Positions 7,001 to 14,102 of a stretch of 16,965 nt of DNA are shown one piece after another. Position numbers and translations under genes: made by a program. This stretch comes from Clostridia bacterium (GTDB taxonomy: Bacteria; Bacillota; Clostridia; Saccharofermentanales; UBA5734), in contig JAGOFF010000024.1 in assembly GCA_017997315.1 (NCBI GenBank), positions 1-16,965 of the forward strand. The letters run 5' to 3'. The notes beneath the pieces are model-generated. The model saw only the letters and a program-made list of their open reading frames with translations. It did no database searches and was not told the DNA's origin. The first letter of the stretch is position 1, and each line of letters begins with the position of its first letter.

Positions 7001-7017
7001 GGTACGGAGGGTAACGC

Positions 7018-7494
7018 ATGGCGAAAGAACGGCTGGAACTGCGCGAACTGCTGCGCACCCTTGAACTGCGTTTCGGCTATGCCGACGACAGCATCAAGGC
7101 CTGCTGTGGTATCACCCTCGCCCAGTGCCACGCGCTGGTCGAGATCGGGCGCGACGAGGGGATCCCTCCCACCGTGCTGGCCGAGGCACTCGAGCTGGAC
7201 AAAGGCAACGTGAGCAAGACCGTCGGAGCGCTGGTCCGACTGGGGCTGGTGCGCAAGGTGTCGGACGATCTCAGCCGGCGAAGCGTGAACCTGCTGCTGA
7301 CCGACCGGGGACGGACGATGTACCGTTCGATCGAGAGGGACATGGACACGTTCTACCGGAAAATCCAGGAACTCCTCCCCGCGGATCGGCTCGACCAGAT
7401 CCACGAGAGCCTGCGGCTGCTCTGCGCCGCGTTCCAGACGCTCCGGCTGCAGGAATACGAGGCGGCATGCGGATGCACGGAGGAAGAGACATGA
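7018..7494 (+). CDS. MarR-family transcriptional regulator, cysteine-rich, coupled to hgcAB
   Basis: A 158-residue winged-helix regulator. The DNA-binding core is seen as LAEALELDKGNVSKTVGALVRLGLVRKV (split about 54-81: recognition helix near NVSKTVGALVRLGL) followed by the wing DDLSRRSVNLLLTDRGR (about 83-99). N- and C-terminal helices would form the dimer. It holds six cysteines: adjacent C29-C30, C37, C136, and C151-x-C153 near the C-terminus. MarR proteins with reactive cysteines often sense oxidants, electrophiles or metals, so a thiol- or metal-linked signal is plausible but inferred. The ATG at 7018 has GGAGGG six bases before it. Its stop overlaps the hgcA start (ATGA, 7491-7494), so translation of the two is probably coupled. 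A palindromic operator candidate sits on its promoter. The divergent nitroreductase may be a second target. Confidence 0.92.
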   Translation: MAKERLELRELLRTLELRFGYADDSIKACCGITLAQCHALVEIGRDEGIPPTVLAEALELDKGNVSKTVGALVRLGLVRKVSDDLSRRSVNLLLTDRGRTMYRSIERDMDTFYRKIQELLPADRLDQIHESLRLLCAAFQTLRLQEYEAACGCTEEET

Positions 7495-8597
7495 ACACAC
7501 TCCGTTTCAAGAATGTCCGGCTGTCCGGCAAGGCCCTTCCCGCGGCGCGCAATCCCGCGGAGGCCGCCCTCCGCGAGCCCTGGGTCGCGGGAAGCATCGA
7601 AACCGCGGCCGGAACCGTTCCTCTTGCCGCCGCCCGGCTGTCCGTACGTGACCGTTTCGGAAGCTGGAAGGTACGCTGGAGCATCGGACGGATGGACTTC
7701 TCCATCCCGCCCGGACTCTACGGCGTCGGGCGCCCGGGCCGGGAGTCCCCGGTCCTGGTCACCGCAAACTACAAAATGTCGTTCGACCGGCTGCGCGCGG
7801 CGCTGCCCGGCATCGACGCCTGGATCCTCGTCCTCGACACCCGGGGCATCAACGTCTGGTGCGCCGCCGGGAAAGGCACGTTCGGCACCGCCGAGGTGGT
7901 CCGGCGAATCCGTGGAGCCCGGCTGGACCAGGTCGTATCCCACCGCACGCTCATCCTGCCGCAGCTTGGCGCGTCCGGGGTGCAGGCGCACGCCGTCACC
8001 CGGGAGACCGGTTTTCACGTGTCGTACGGTCCGGTCGCGGCCGCGGATCTCCCCGCCTATCTGGCGGCGGGTCGGGTCGCCACCCCCGCGATGCGGCAGG
8101 TGCGGTTCAACACCTGGGACCGGCTGGTTCTGACGCCGGTCGAGCTGGTCGGGGGCCTCAAGGGGACCATCGTCGTGCTGGGGGTGTTTTTTCTGCTCAA
8201 CGCGGTCGGACTCGGTCGGTACGGATGGGTCGATCTGGTCGCGGTCCTGGGTGCGGTGTTCACCGGCTGCGTGCTGACGCCCGTGCTGCTGCCCGTGCTG
8301 CCGACCCGGCTGTTCGCGGTCAAGGGCGCGTTCCTGGGCGTCTTGTGGGCGGTTGCGATCATTCTGCTGTCCGTGGGGATGCCCGCGGATCCCACGGGAT
8401 GGCTCAAGGCGGCCGGATATCTGCTGGCGCTGCCGGCGGTCACCGCGTTCGAGGCGATGAATTTCACCGGCTGCACGACCTATACGTCGCCTTCGGGCGT
8501 CAACCGGGAGATGCGGCTGACGCTGCTGCCCCAGCTCGCGGCATTTGTCCTCGGGATTCTGTCGCTGCTGGCCGCGGACGTGGTCCGCCTGCTTTAG
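7491..8597 (+). CDS. hgcA: HgcA, corrinoid protein of mercury methylation
   Basis: HgcA passes a methyl group from its corrinoid to Hg(II), making methylmercury, and works with HgcB. This 368-residue protein carries the diagnostic cap-helix motif NVWCAAGK (121-128), an exact match to N(V/I)WCA(A/G)GK, in which the Cys (C124 here) coordinates the corrinoid cobalt. Residues 1 to about 215 form the corrinoid-binding domain related to the large corrinoid iron-sulfur protein subunit of the acetyl-CoA pathway. Five hydrophobic helices follow (about 224-242, 247-270, 275-297, 305-322 and 345-365), the usual HgcA membrane domain, with FTGCTTYTSPSGVNREMR (325-342) resembling a family-conserved loop. 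The ATG at 7491 overlaps the marR stop and has GGAGG seven bases upstream, inside marR. hgcB follows 14 bp later. The domain order, length and partner make a paralogue of other function unlikely. Confidence 0.95.
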   Translation: MNTLRFKNVRLSGKALPAARNPAEAALREPWVAGSIETAAGTVPLAAARLSVRDRFGSWKVRWSIGRMDFSIPPGLYGVGRPGRESPVLVTANYKMSFDRLRAALPGIDAWILVLDTRGINVWCAAGKGTFGTAEVVRRIRGARLDQVVSHRTLILPQLGASGVQAHAVTRETGFHVSYGPVAAADLPAYLAAGRVATPAMRQVRFNTWDRLVLTPVELVGGLKGTIVVLGVFFLLNAVGLGRYGWVDLVAVLGAVFTGCVLTPVLLPVLPTRLFAVKGAFLGVLWAVAIILLSVGMPADPTGWLKAAGYLLALPAVTAFEAMNFTGCTTYTSPSGVNREMRLTLLPQLAAFVLGILSLLAADVVRLL

Positions 8598-8611
8598 TGG
8601 AGGGAAAACGA

Positions 8612-8914
8612 ATGCGTCCCTATTATGTGAAAAATGTCGTTACACTGAACTATGACGAGACCCGGTGCACCGGGTGCGGCCGGTGCGTCGAGGTCTGCCC
8701 GCAGCGGGTGTTCGAGATGTCGGACCGGCGCGTGCAGGTGGCCGACCGCGACCGCTGCATCGAGTGCGGGGCGTGCTCGGGCAACTGTCCGTCCGGGGCG
8801 CTCACGGTCCACGCGGGGGTCGGCTGCGCCGCCGCGATCCTGACGGGACTGCTCACCGGCAAGGAGCCGAGCTGCGGATGCGATACGGATTCCGGGGATA
8901 CCGGGTGCTGTTGA
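8612..8914 (+). CDS. hgcB: HgcB, ferredoxin partner of mercury methylation
   Basis: A 100-residue 2x[4Fe-4S] ferredoxin that reduces the HgcA corrinoid and is thought to hold Hg(II) or the methylated product. Cluster cysteines are C19, C22, C25, C29 (CTGCGRCVEVCP) and C49, C52, C55, C59. The second set lies in CIECGACSGNC, matching the HgcB signature C(M/I)ECGA(C/S)xxNC. C72 corresponds to the extra conserved cysteine (near residue 73 in characterised HgcB). The chain ends in adjacent C99-C100, the typical terminal thiol pair, and has two more cysteines, C88 and C90. The ATG at 8612 follows GGAGGG with seven bases between. It lies 14 bp after hgcA and must share its transcript. The next gene is 64 bp downstream. 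Confidence 0.95.
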   Translation: MRPYYVKNVVTLNYDETRCTGCGRCVEVCPQRVFEMSDRRVQVADRDRCIECGACSGNCPSGALTVHAGVGCAAAILTGLLTGKEPSCGCDTDSGDTGCC

Positions 8915-8978
8915 CGGATTTCAGGGGATGGAAGGCCGCTTCCGGCGGTTCTGCATAAACTACACTTTGGAGGCGACC

Positions 8979-9689
8979 ATGTACAACACGTTTCTTCTGA
9001 TCGGCCAGTCCAACATGGCCGGGCGGGGCCCGTTGGGCGATGTCCCGGCGATCGTGAATCCGGAGGTCCGGATGTTCCGGGAGGGCGCGTGGCGCACTGC
9101 GGAGGATCCGCTGCACATCGACAAGCCCGCGTTGCTCGGCATCGGACCGGGGATGAGTTTCGCGGATGCGCTGCAGCGCCGGCATGGCGTGCGGATCGGT
9201 TTGGTTCCGTGCGCGTTCGGGGGGACCGCGCTGCGCGAGTGGCAGCCGGGAGGACGGCTGTTCGACGGGGCGGTGGCGGCGACGCTCGACGCGCTGCGGG
9301 CCGGCGGGCGGCTCAAGGGAATCCTGTGGCATCAGGGCGAGAGCGACTCCGACGCCCAGGAGGATGCGGAACGTTACGAAACGGGATTCTGGTCCATGTG
9401 CCGTCCGCTGCTGGAGGCGGTCGGCGGCACGGATGTCCCGTTCCTCATCGGGGAACTGGGAGGTTTCCTGGCGGAGTACACCCCGGGGTGCGCGTTTTTC
9501 CGCACGACCAACCGGAAACTCGCGGAAATCGCAGCCTCCGGTCCGTCGTTCGGGTGGGTGTCCGCGGAGGGGCTGACGGACAAGGGCGACCGGCTCCACT
9601 TCGACGCCCGATCGCAGCGGACGTTCGGACTGCGGTACGCGGACGCCTGGGAGCAGGCCGCCGCGCGGACCGGGACAAAGCTGGAGTAG
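8979..9689 (+). CDS. Sialate O-acetylesterase-like SGNH hydrolase
   Basis: A 236-residue carbohydrate esterase of the SASA type (PF03629-like, CE6-related), which removes O-acetyl groups from sugars. Block I is GQSNMAGRG (9-17) with nucleophile S11. GGTALREW (81-88) holds an oxyanion-hole segment. WHQGESD (117-123) is the family hallmark. GDRLHFD (203-209) gives the catalytic Asp/His pair (D204, H207). The frame extends 17 codons further upstream to 8928, but the ATG at 8979 has TTGGAGG five bases before it and leads straight into the conserved core. No signal peptide, so it is probably cytoplasmic. It lies 64 bp after hgcB on the same strand and may be read through from that unit, although nothing suggests a role in mercury chemistry. 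Confidence 0.88.
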   Translation: MYNTFLLIGQSNMAGRGPLGDVPAIVNPEVRMFREGAWRTAEDPLHIDKPALLGIGPGMSFADALQRRHGVRIGLVPCAFGGTALREWQPGGRLFDGAVAATLDALRAGGRLKGILWHQGESDSDAQEDAERYETGFWSMCRPLLEAVGGTDVPFLIGELGGFLAEYTPGCAFFRTTNRKLAEIAASGPSFGWVSAEGLTDKGDRLHFDARSQRTFGLRYADAWEQAAARTGTKLE

Positions 9690-9716
9690 GAGTCCGGCTC
9701 TCTTCCGACCTTGCTT

Positions 9717-10580
9717 CTATACCCGGTCCGTTCCGTCCCGTTCGTCCTGAAGCATGCGGTCATACGCCGCACGGATCCCGTCGATCATTCCCGCCCATTC
9801 GGCGGGATCGACAAACGGATTGGATGCGTCCGTGCAGGCGAGTTGCCGGGCCCGCTTTTCCGGGGTCCGGTTCTGGGGGGCGTGGTTCCCGAGCGTGATA
9901 TCGACCTTCTCGCTCCGCACTTTCGCCAGGCTGCGGACGAAATCCGCGCGGGCGTGTGTCCGGCTGAACCGCTCGACAAACGGCCGGCAGAGCGTGTTGA
10001 GCCCCGCTCCGCCAAGCAGCCCGGCGGTCAGGGTGCGTCCGTTTTCCGTGACGTCGAAGAAGTATGACATCACCCCGTCCGAGTGCCCGGGCGTGGCGAC
10101 CGCGCGGACGGTGACGGATCCGAGTGCGATGATGTCGCCGTCCTCCAGTTCGCGGTCCGGCCGGAACAACGGCGCGTCCGCGAACCAGCCGATGTCGGTG
10201 AGCGCGAGCGCCGGGTTCTCCCGGAACATCCGGGCGTCCGCGGCGCCGAGGCAGGTCTGCGCTCCCGACCGCGCGACGATGTCCGCCGTCGCACCGAAAT
10301 GGTCGAAGTGACCGTGGGTGTGCAGGAGGATACGGACATTCGCGGGATCGAAGCCCGCTTCCAGGATGGACTGCAGAAATCCGGTCCGCGCGGTGGGGTA
10401 CCCGGTGTCGATCAGGATCAGTCCGTCCCCGGTGTCGACCAGGTGCGCGCCGGCGTCCGCATCGCCTACGAAAAACAGGTTTCCGAAGATACGGAATCCC
10501 GGTATCCGGTGGTTTTCCGGATGCAGGAAGTACTCCGTGCGGGCGTCCGGGTCGAATTCGTACCGGCTTCGGGTCTCCAT
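9717..10580 (-). CDS. Metallo-beta-lactamase-fold hydrolase, B3-like
   Basis: A 287-residue zinc hydrolase of the metallo-beta-lactamase superfamily. The zinc motif is THGHFDH (88-94: H89, H91, D93, H94). A further ligand, H166, lies in TPGHSDG, and H233 in GNHAPQN. The order and the His near the end resemble subclass B3 beta-lactamases and their relatives. Most such chromosomal proteins are not antibiotic-resistance enzymes, and no signal peptide is seen here, which argues against a periplasmic or exported lactamase. Residues 1-50 (FLHPENHRIPGFRIFGNLFFVG) match B3-like relatives. The ATG at 10580 has AGGAG seven bases before it; an upstream in-frame ATG at 10610 has none. It is divergent from the aldo/keto reductase and converges on the esterase gene 27 bp away. 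Substrate unknown. Confidence 0.85.
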   Translation of the reverse strand: METRSRYEFDPDARTEYFLHPENHRIPGFRIFGNLFFVGDADAGAHLVDTGDGLILIDTGYPTARTGFLQSILEAGFDPANVRILLHTHGHFDHFGATADIVARSGAQTCLGAADARMFRENPALALTDIGWFADAPLFRPDRELEDGDIIALGSVTVRAVATPGHSDGVMSYFFDVTENGRTLTAGLLGGAGLNTLCRPFVERFSRTHARADFVRSLAKVRSEKVDITLGNHAPQNRTPEKRARQLACTDASNPFVDPAEWAGMIDGIRAAYDRMLQDERDGTDRV

Positions 10581-10639
10581 GGATGGGCTCCTGTCGGCTT
10601 TATCCGGCATGCGCCGGTGGTAGAATCAACTGCAGAACC

Positions 10640-10668
10640 AGTATAGGAAAGGGGTGTGCGGCATGCAA
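10640..10668 (-). promoter_or_regulatory. Candidate promoter of the metallo-hydrolase gene
   Basis: On the minus strand, TTGCAT (10668-10663) and TATACT (10645-10640) are exactly 17 bases apart, giving a leader of about 50 bases before the ATG at 10580. The -35 hexamer coincides with the first bases of the divergent aldo/keto reductase gene, so the two genes' control regions overlap. Confidence 0.45.
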
Positions 10669-11703
10669 TACACCTATCTTGGCCGGACGGGCATGAAGGT
10701 CAGCCGGGTCTGCCTGGGAACGGGCAACTTCGGCGGAGGGGGCAACGGATACGGGGACTGGGGTTCGGTCGTCGAGAAGGACGCCCATTACCTCATGGAC
10801 ATGGCGCTGGACGCCGGGATCAACTTTTTCGACACCGCCAACGTCTACGGAAACTTCGGCGAAGGCGGCCACTGCGGGTTCAGCGAGGAGATCATCGGCA
10901 CCTGGTTCGCCAAGGGCGGCGGACGGCGCGAGCGGGTCGTCCTGACCACCAAGATGGAACGGATCATGGAGCAGGACACGTTCGACGGGCCCAACAAGCC
11001 CCGCAACGTCTCCCTGTACAAGATCCGCCGACATTTCCGCGACTCCCTCCGCCGGCTGCAGACCGACCACGTCGAGCTGTACCTGATGCACCACCTCGAC
11101 CGGCGGACCGGCTGGGACGAGACCTGGGAGGCGTTCGAGGGACTCGTCCGCAGCGGACAGGTCGACTACATCGGGAGCAGCAACGCCGCGGCCTGGGAGA
11201 TCATGAAAGCGAACGAGGCCGCGCGCCGGCGGAACTTCATGGGGCTCGTGAACGAACAGCATGTCTACAACCTCATCCATCGCGAGGCGGAACTCGAGGT
11301 GCTGCCCATGGCGAAGGACCAGGGCGTCGGGATCACCCTGTTCAGCCCGCTGTACCGCGGCGTGCTGGGCATCGACCTGTTGGAGCCGGGCAAGCGTCCG
11401 CTTTCACCGCAGGCGCAGCGGGTGGTCGAAAAGTACCGGCCGCAGCTGCTCCGGTTCGCCGAACTCTGTCACGAACTCGGCGAGGCGACCTCGACCGTCG
11501 CGATCGCCTGGGAGCTGGCGAATCCAGCCATCACCGCACCGGTCATCGGGCCCTGCACCCCGGAGGACCTGACGGAGCTGCTCCGCGCGGTCGACCTCAC
11601 GTTGAGCGAATCCGTGATGCGTCGGCTGGACGAGATCTTCCCCGGCCCCGGCGGGGAGGCTCCGGCGGCGTATGCCGGCTGGGACGAGCTGAACCGGAAA
11701 TGA
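10663..11703 (+). CDS. Aldo/keto reductase (Kv-beta-like family)
   Basis: A 346-residue NADP(H)-dependent oxidoreductase with a TIM-barrel fold. N-terminal YLGRTGMKVSRVCLGTGNFG is typical. The catalytic set is D57 (NFFDTAN), Y62 (VYG), K97 (LTTKM) and the His of YLMHHLD (H143/H144). GQVDYIGSSNAAAWEI and GITLFSPLYRGVLG supply cofactor-pocket segments. The length and motifs match YhdN/IolS-like and Kv-channel-beta-like members. A GTG at 10654 is in frame, but the ATG at 10663 is preferred: AAAGGGG lies eight bases before it and the family sequence begins directly. Its stop overlaps the start of the SMP-30-type gene (ATGA, 11700-11703), so the two are coupled and may act on the same sugar or sugar-derived substrate. 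Confidence 0.92.
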   Translation: MQYTYLGRTGMKVSRVCLGTGNFGGGGNGYGDWGSVVEKDAHYLMDMALDAGINFFDTANVYGNFGEGGHCGFSEEIIGTWFAKGGGRRERVVLTTKMERIMEQDTFDGPNKPRNVSLYKIRRHFRDSLRRLQTDHVELYLMHHLDRRTGWDETWEAFEGLVRSGQVDYIGSSNAAAWEIMKANEAARRRNFMGLVNEQHVYNLIHREAELEVLPMAKDQGVGITLFSPLYRGVLGIDLLEPGKRPLSPQAQRVVEKYRPQLLRFAELCHELGEATSTVAIAWELANPAITAPVIGPCTPEDLTELLRAVDLTLSESVMRRLDEIFPGPGGEAPAAYAGWDELNRK

Positions 11704-12608
11704 CCGCGGACGCGATGACGGAGCGCGGCGCCTCCCCGTTGGAGACCGTGCGGTTCGACGCTCGGCTGGACGCGCTGCTTGGCGACTCGCCGATGCTGGA
11801 AAAACTGTGCAGTGGATTCCGGTTCTGCGAGGGACCGGTGTGGGATGCGCGGCGGAATCTCCTGCACTTCACCGATTTCCCGTCGCTGCGGATCTGGCGC
11901 TGGTCGGAAACGGGCGGTCCGGAGATCGCCTGCGAGGACAGCGGCCGGGAGATCGGGTTGGCGATGGACGCGCAGGGACGGCTGCTGGGCTGTGCCTCGC
12001 GGTGGCAGTGCGTCAGCTGCCGGGAGCCGGACGGGTCGATCTCACGACTTCCCAACCGGATCGCCGGAACGGATACGCATCTCAACAATCCCAACGACCT
12101 TGCAATCCATTCGGACGGATGCATCTACCTGACGGATCCGTACAATCCCAAAACCTGTCCGCCCCGTTCCGCTCCCGGCAACGGGGTGTACCGGCTGGAA
12201 CCGGCGGACGGCTCGCTTTTTCCCGTCGTGGATCACATGGAGCGGCCGAACGGGCTTTGCTTTTCCCCGGACGAGTCCCTGCTGTACGTGAACGACACCA
12301 CCATGCAGTTCATCCGCGTCCATGACGTGAGTCCCGACGGCAGCCTGTCGGTCGGACGGATGTTCGCCCGGCTGGATCCCGGTTTCGGTCCCGGCGCGCC
12401 GGACGGCATGAAATGCGATCGGGCCGGCAACATCTGGGTCACCGGTCCCGGGGGGATCTGGGCGATCGCAGCGGACGGAACGCCGCTCGGAATCCTGCGC
12501 ATCGGCGAGTCCGTCGGAAATCTGGCCTGGGGGGACGCGGACGGACGCAGTCTGTTCGTCACCGCCTCCTCGTCGCTGTACCGCATCCGGACGGCGACGG
12601 CGGGCTAG
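11700..12608 (+). CDS. SMP-30/gluconolactonase family lactonase
   Basis: A 302-residue six-bladed beta-propeller enzyme of the SMP-30/LRE family, which opens aldonolactone rings in a metal-dependent way. The metal ligands can be placed: E44 in CEGPVWD, N184 in RPNGLCFS and D235 in PDGMKCD. N132 in NNPNDLAI is the substrate-side Asn. Further blade signatures are IYLTDPY and GNIWVTGPGGIW. The ATG at 11700 overlaps the aldo/keto reductase stop; its own ribosome binding site is weak, which suits translational coupling. A second ATG at 11715 is possible. Pairing a sugar reductase/dehydrogenase with a lactonase suggests an oxidative sugar route (aldose to lactone to acid), but the sugar is not known. 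It converges with the lipoprotein gene 27 bp downstream; no terminator is obvious. Confidence 0.9.
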   Translation: MTADAMTERGASPLETVRFDARLDALLGDSPMLEKLCSGFRFCEGPVWDARRNLLHFTDFPSLRIWRWSETGGPEIACEDSGREIGLAMDAQGRLLGCASRWQCVSCREPDGSISRLPNRIAGTDTHLNNPNDLAIHSDGCIYLTDPYNPKTCPPRSAPGNGVYRLEPADGSLFPVVDHMERPNGLCFSPDESLLYVNDTTMQFIRVHDVSPDGSLSVGRMFARLDPGFGPGAPDGMKCDRAGNIWVTGPGGIWAIAADGTPLGILRIGESVGNLAWGDADGRSLFVTASSSLYRIRTATAG

Positions 12609-12635
12609 GCCGTTTCGGGATTCCTCCGGCTCCGA

Positions 12636-14069
12636 TCAGCCCACGAACAACGCGCCGTCCGGACCCGGCAGCAGGGTGTCGGCGCGCCTCGAGTATTTGT
12701 ACAGGTCGACGGTCCTCCGCCACCGGATCGTCCCGTCGGCGGCATACCGGGCGACGATCGCTTCGGTGTCGGTCCAGATGGAGGAGATATAGGGCGGTTG
12801 CGGAATCGTCCGGACATCCCGGCGGCAGACGAGTGTGAATCCGCCGTCCGATTCGGCCCAGATCCGGTCCGCCCGCCCGGGCAGATCCGGAATCTCCGCG
12901 GCGGGATCCCCGTCCTCCGTCAGGATCGTGACCGAGGAAACCATCCCGCCGTCTTCCGAGTTCCGATAGGATGCCGCCGCCAACCGTCCGTCCGTCAGCC
13001 GTGCGGCGCATCCGATCCAGACGGAGTCACCGGAGGTCTGCCAGGCCCACATCCGACCGCCCCCGGAGTCGTACCGGAACAGCGCGGACCGGGAGGATCC
13101 TCCATCCTGATGGAAACCCATCGCGAGCACCGAACCATCGTCAAGCGCCTGGACCTCCGCAAGCGGCTCGCCCGCGGGCGATGTCGCCGACCATCGTTCC
13201 GCCAGTGATCCATCTCCGCACCACAGCCGGTCTCGTGTCGGGTTGGCTCCGGGCGTCGTATCCGCGTTCTCGCGCCAGACCAGGACCAGTCCGGCTGCGG
13301 AGTGATAGTCCGCGTCCATAAGGTAGCTGTATGAAGTCTTCCCCAGCAGCAGCCGGTTTTCCAGTGTGCCGTCCGGGCCGAAACGCAACAGGCTGATCCG
13401 GTTCACCTCCCCTTCCGTCACGGTCCCCGCCGCAACCGTCGCTCCGTCGGGCATGGCGAACAGCTTTTCCATGGATCCCGCCGCGGTCAGCGATTCTCCG
13501 CTTCCCGTCCGGTCCTCCGACCGCCACAACAGTCCGGCTTCCGCATCGAACCGGTACAGCCGGTCGACCGGATCGTAATACGCCGTCCCGCTGTACTGGA
13601 AACGGATGCCCACCGCAAACGAACCGTCCGGGAACGAGCAGAATCCGGTCAGATAACCCCGGTACTCCTCCATGTCGAGCGCCCGGTCCCATGCCGCGCT
13701 CCCGTCCGGCCGGTATCGGATCGCCCGTGCCTGGAACACCGGATCGGCCGCGTCGCCCGGCCCGACCGGAGTCTGGGAGACCGCGAGGCACCCCCCGTCC
13801 GGCAGAGCCGCGATATTCCCTTCGCCCTGCTCTTCGGGCAGTGTGATCCGGATGCCGGGAAAGAGTTCCGGATGCACGGATTCGACCTCGGCGGGAGGCT
13901 CGCCGGCTTCAAACGAGAGCCAGTCCGACGGGGCGGGCGTCGGGGTGACTGCCGGCGGATCGAACGGATCCGGGGCGTCGGACGTTCCGGTGCAGCCGGC
14001 GAGCAGCAGGCTCCCGGTCAGAACCGCCAGAAACCGTACAAAGACTGTCCATCGGTTTTGGTTTTTCAT
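12636..14069 (-). CDS. Putative lipoprotein, beta-propeller-like
   Basis: A 477-residue protein that I do not recognise as a named family. The N-terminus is a lipoprotein signal: basic MKNQNR, a hydrophobic core, then LLLAGC with the lipidated Cys at about residue 26. A Pro/Thr/Ala-rich linker follows (about 36-50). The rest shows repeated units of about 45-60 residues with a shared theme of D-G-S or D-G-x turns (LPDGGCLAV, FPDGSFAVG, MPDGATVAAG, LDDGSVLAMG, LTDGRLAAAS, GPDGALFVG), as in PQQ- or WD-like beta-propellers. It should sit on the outer face of the membrane, perhaps binding a ligand or partner. The ATG at 14069 follows GGGGGGTGG. It is last of the four-gene minus-strand run, 33 bp after the Rsm22-like gene. 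Confidence 0.8.
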   Translation of the reverse strand: MKNQNRWTVFVRFLAVLTGSLLLAGCTGTSDAPDPFDPPAVTPTPAPSDWLSFEAGEPPAEVESVHPELFPGIRITLPEEQGEGNIAALPDGGCLAVSQTPVGPGDAADPVFQARAIRYRPDGSAAWDRALDMEEYRGYLTGFCSFPDGSFAVGIRFQYSGTAYYDPVDRLYRFDAEAGLLWRSEDRTGSGESLTAAGSMEKLFAMPDGATVAAGTVTEGEVNRISLLRFGPDGTLENRLLLGKTSYSYLMDADYHSAAGLVLVWRENADTTPGANPTRDRLWCGDGSLAERWSATSPAGEPLAEVQALDDGSVLAMGFHQDGGSSRSALFRYDSGGGRMWAWQTSGDSVWIGCAARLTDGRLAAASYRNSEDGGMVSSVTILTEDGDPAAEIPDLPGRADRIWAESDGGFTLVCRRDVRTIPQPPYISSIWTDTEAIVARYAADGTIRWRRTVDLYKYSRRADTLLPGPDGALFVG

Positions 14070-14102
14070 GGTTCCACCCCCCTCGGATGGATTGCCGGCC
14101 GC

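Noticed and set aside
7859..8611. Long frame upstream of hgcB overlapping hgcA
   Set aside because: It is an out-of-frame shadow of hgcA. The ATG at 8612 with GGAGGG starts a ferredoxin of the normal HgcB length.
8930..8943. GGAAG/CTTCC hairpin after hgcB as a terminator
   Set aside because: The stem is only 5 bp and is not followed by a T-tract; read-through into the esterase gene cannot be excluded.
8979..9689. Esterase gene as a third component of the mercury-methylation system
   Set aside because: It has its own ribosome binding site after a 64-bp gap and intact sugar-esterase motifs. No chemical link to methylation is evident.
9717..10580. Reading the metallo-hydrolase as an antibiotic-resistance beta-lactamase
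   Set aside because: Only the fold and zinc motif support it; there is no signal peptide, and the superfamily is functionally broad.
10656..11699. N-terminal extension of the lactonase frame through the aldo/keto reductase gene
   Set aside because: It is the +1-shifted shadow of the reductase. The lactonase family sequence begins only after 11700, where ATG overlaps the reductase stop.
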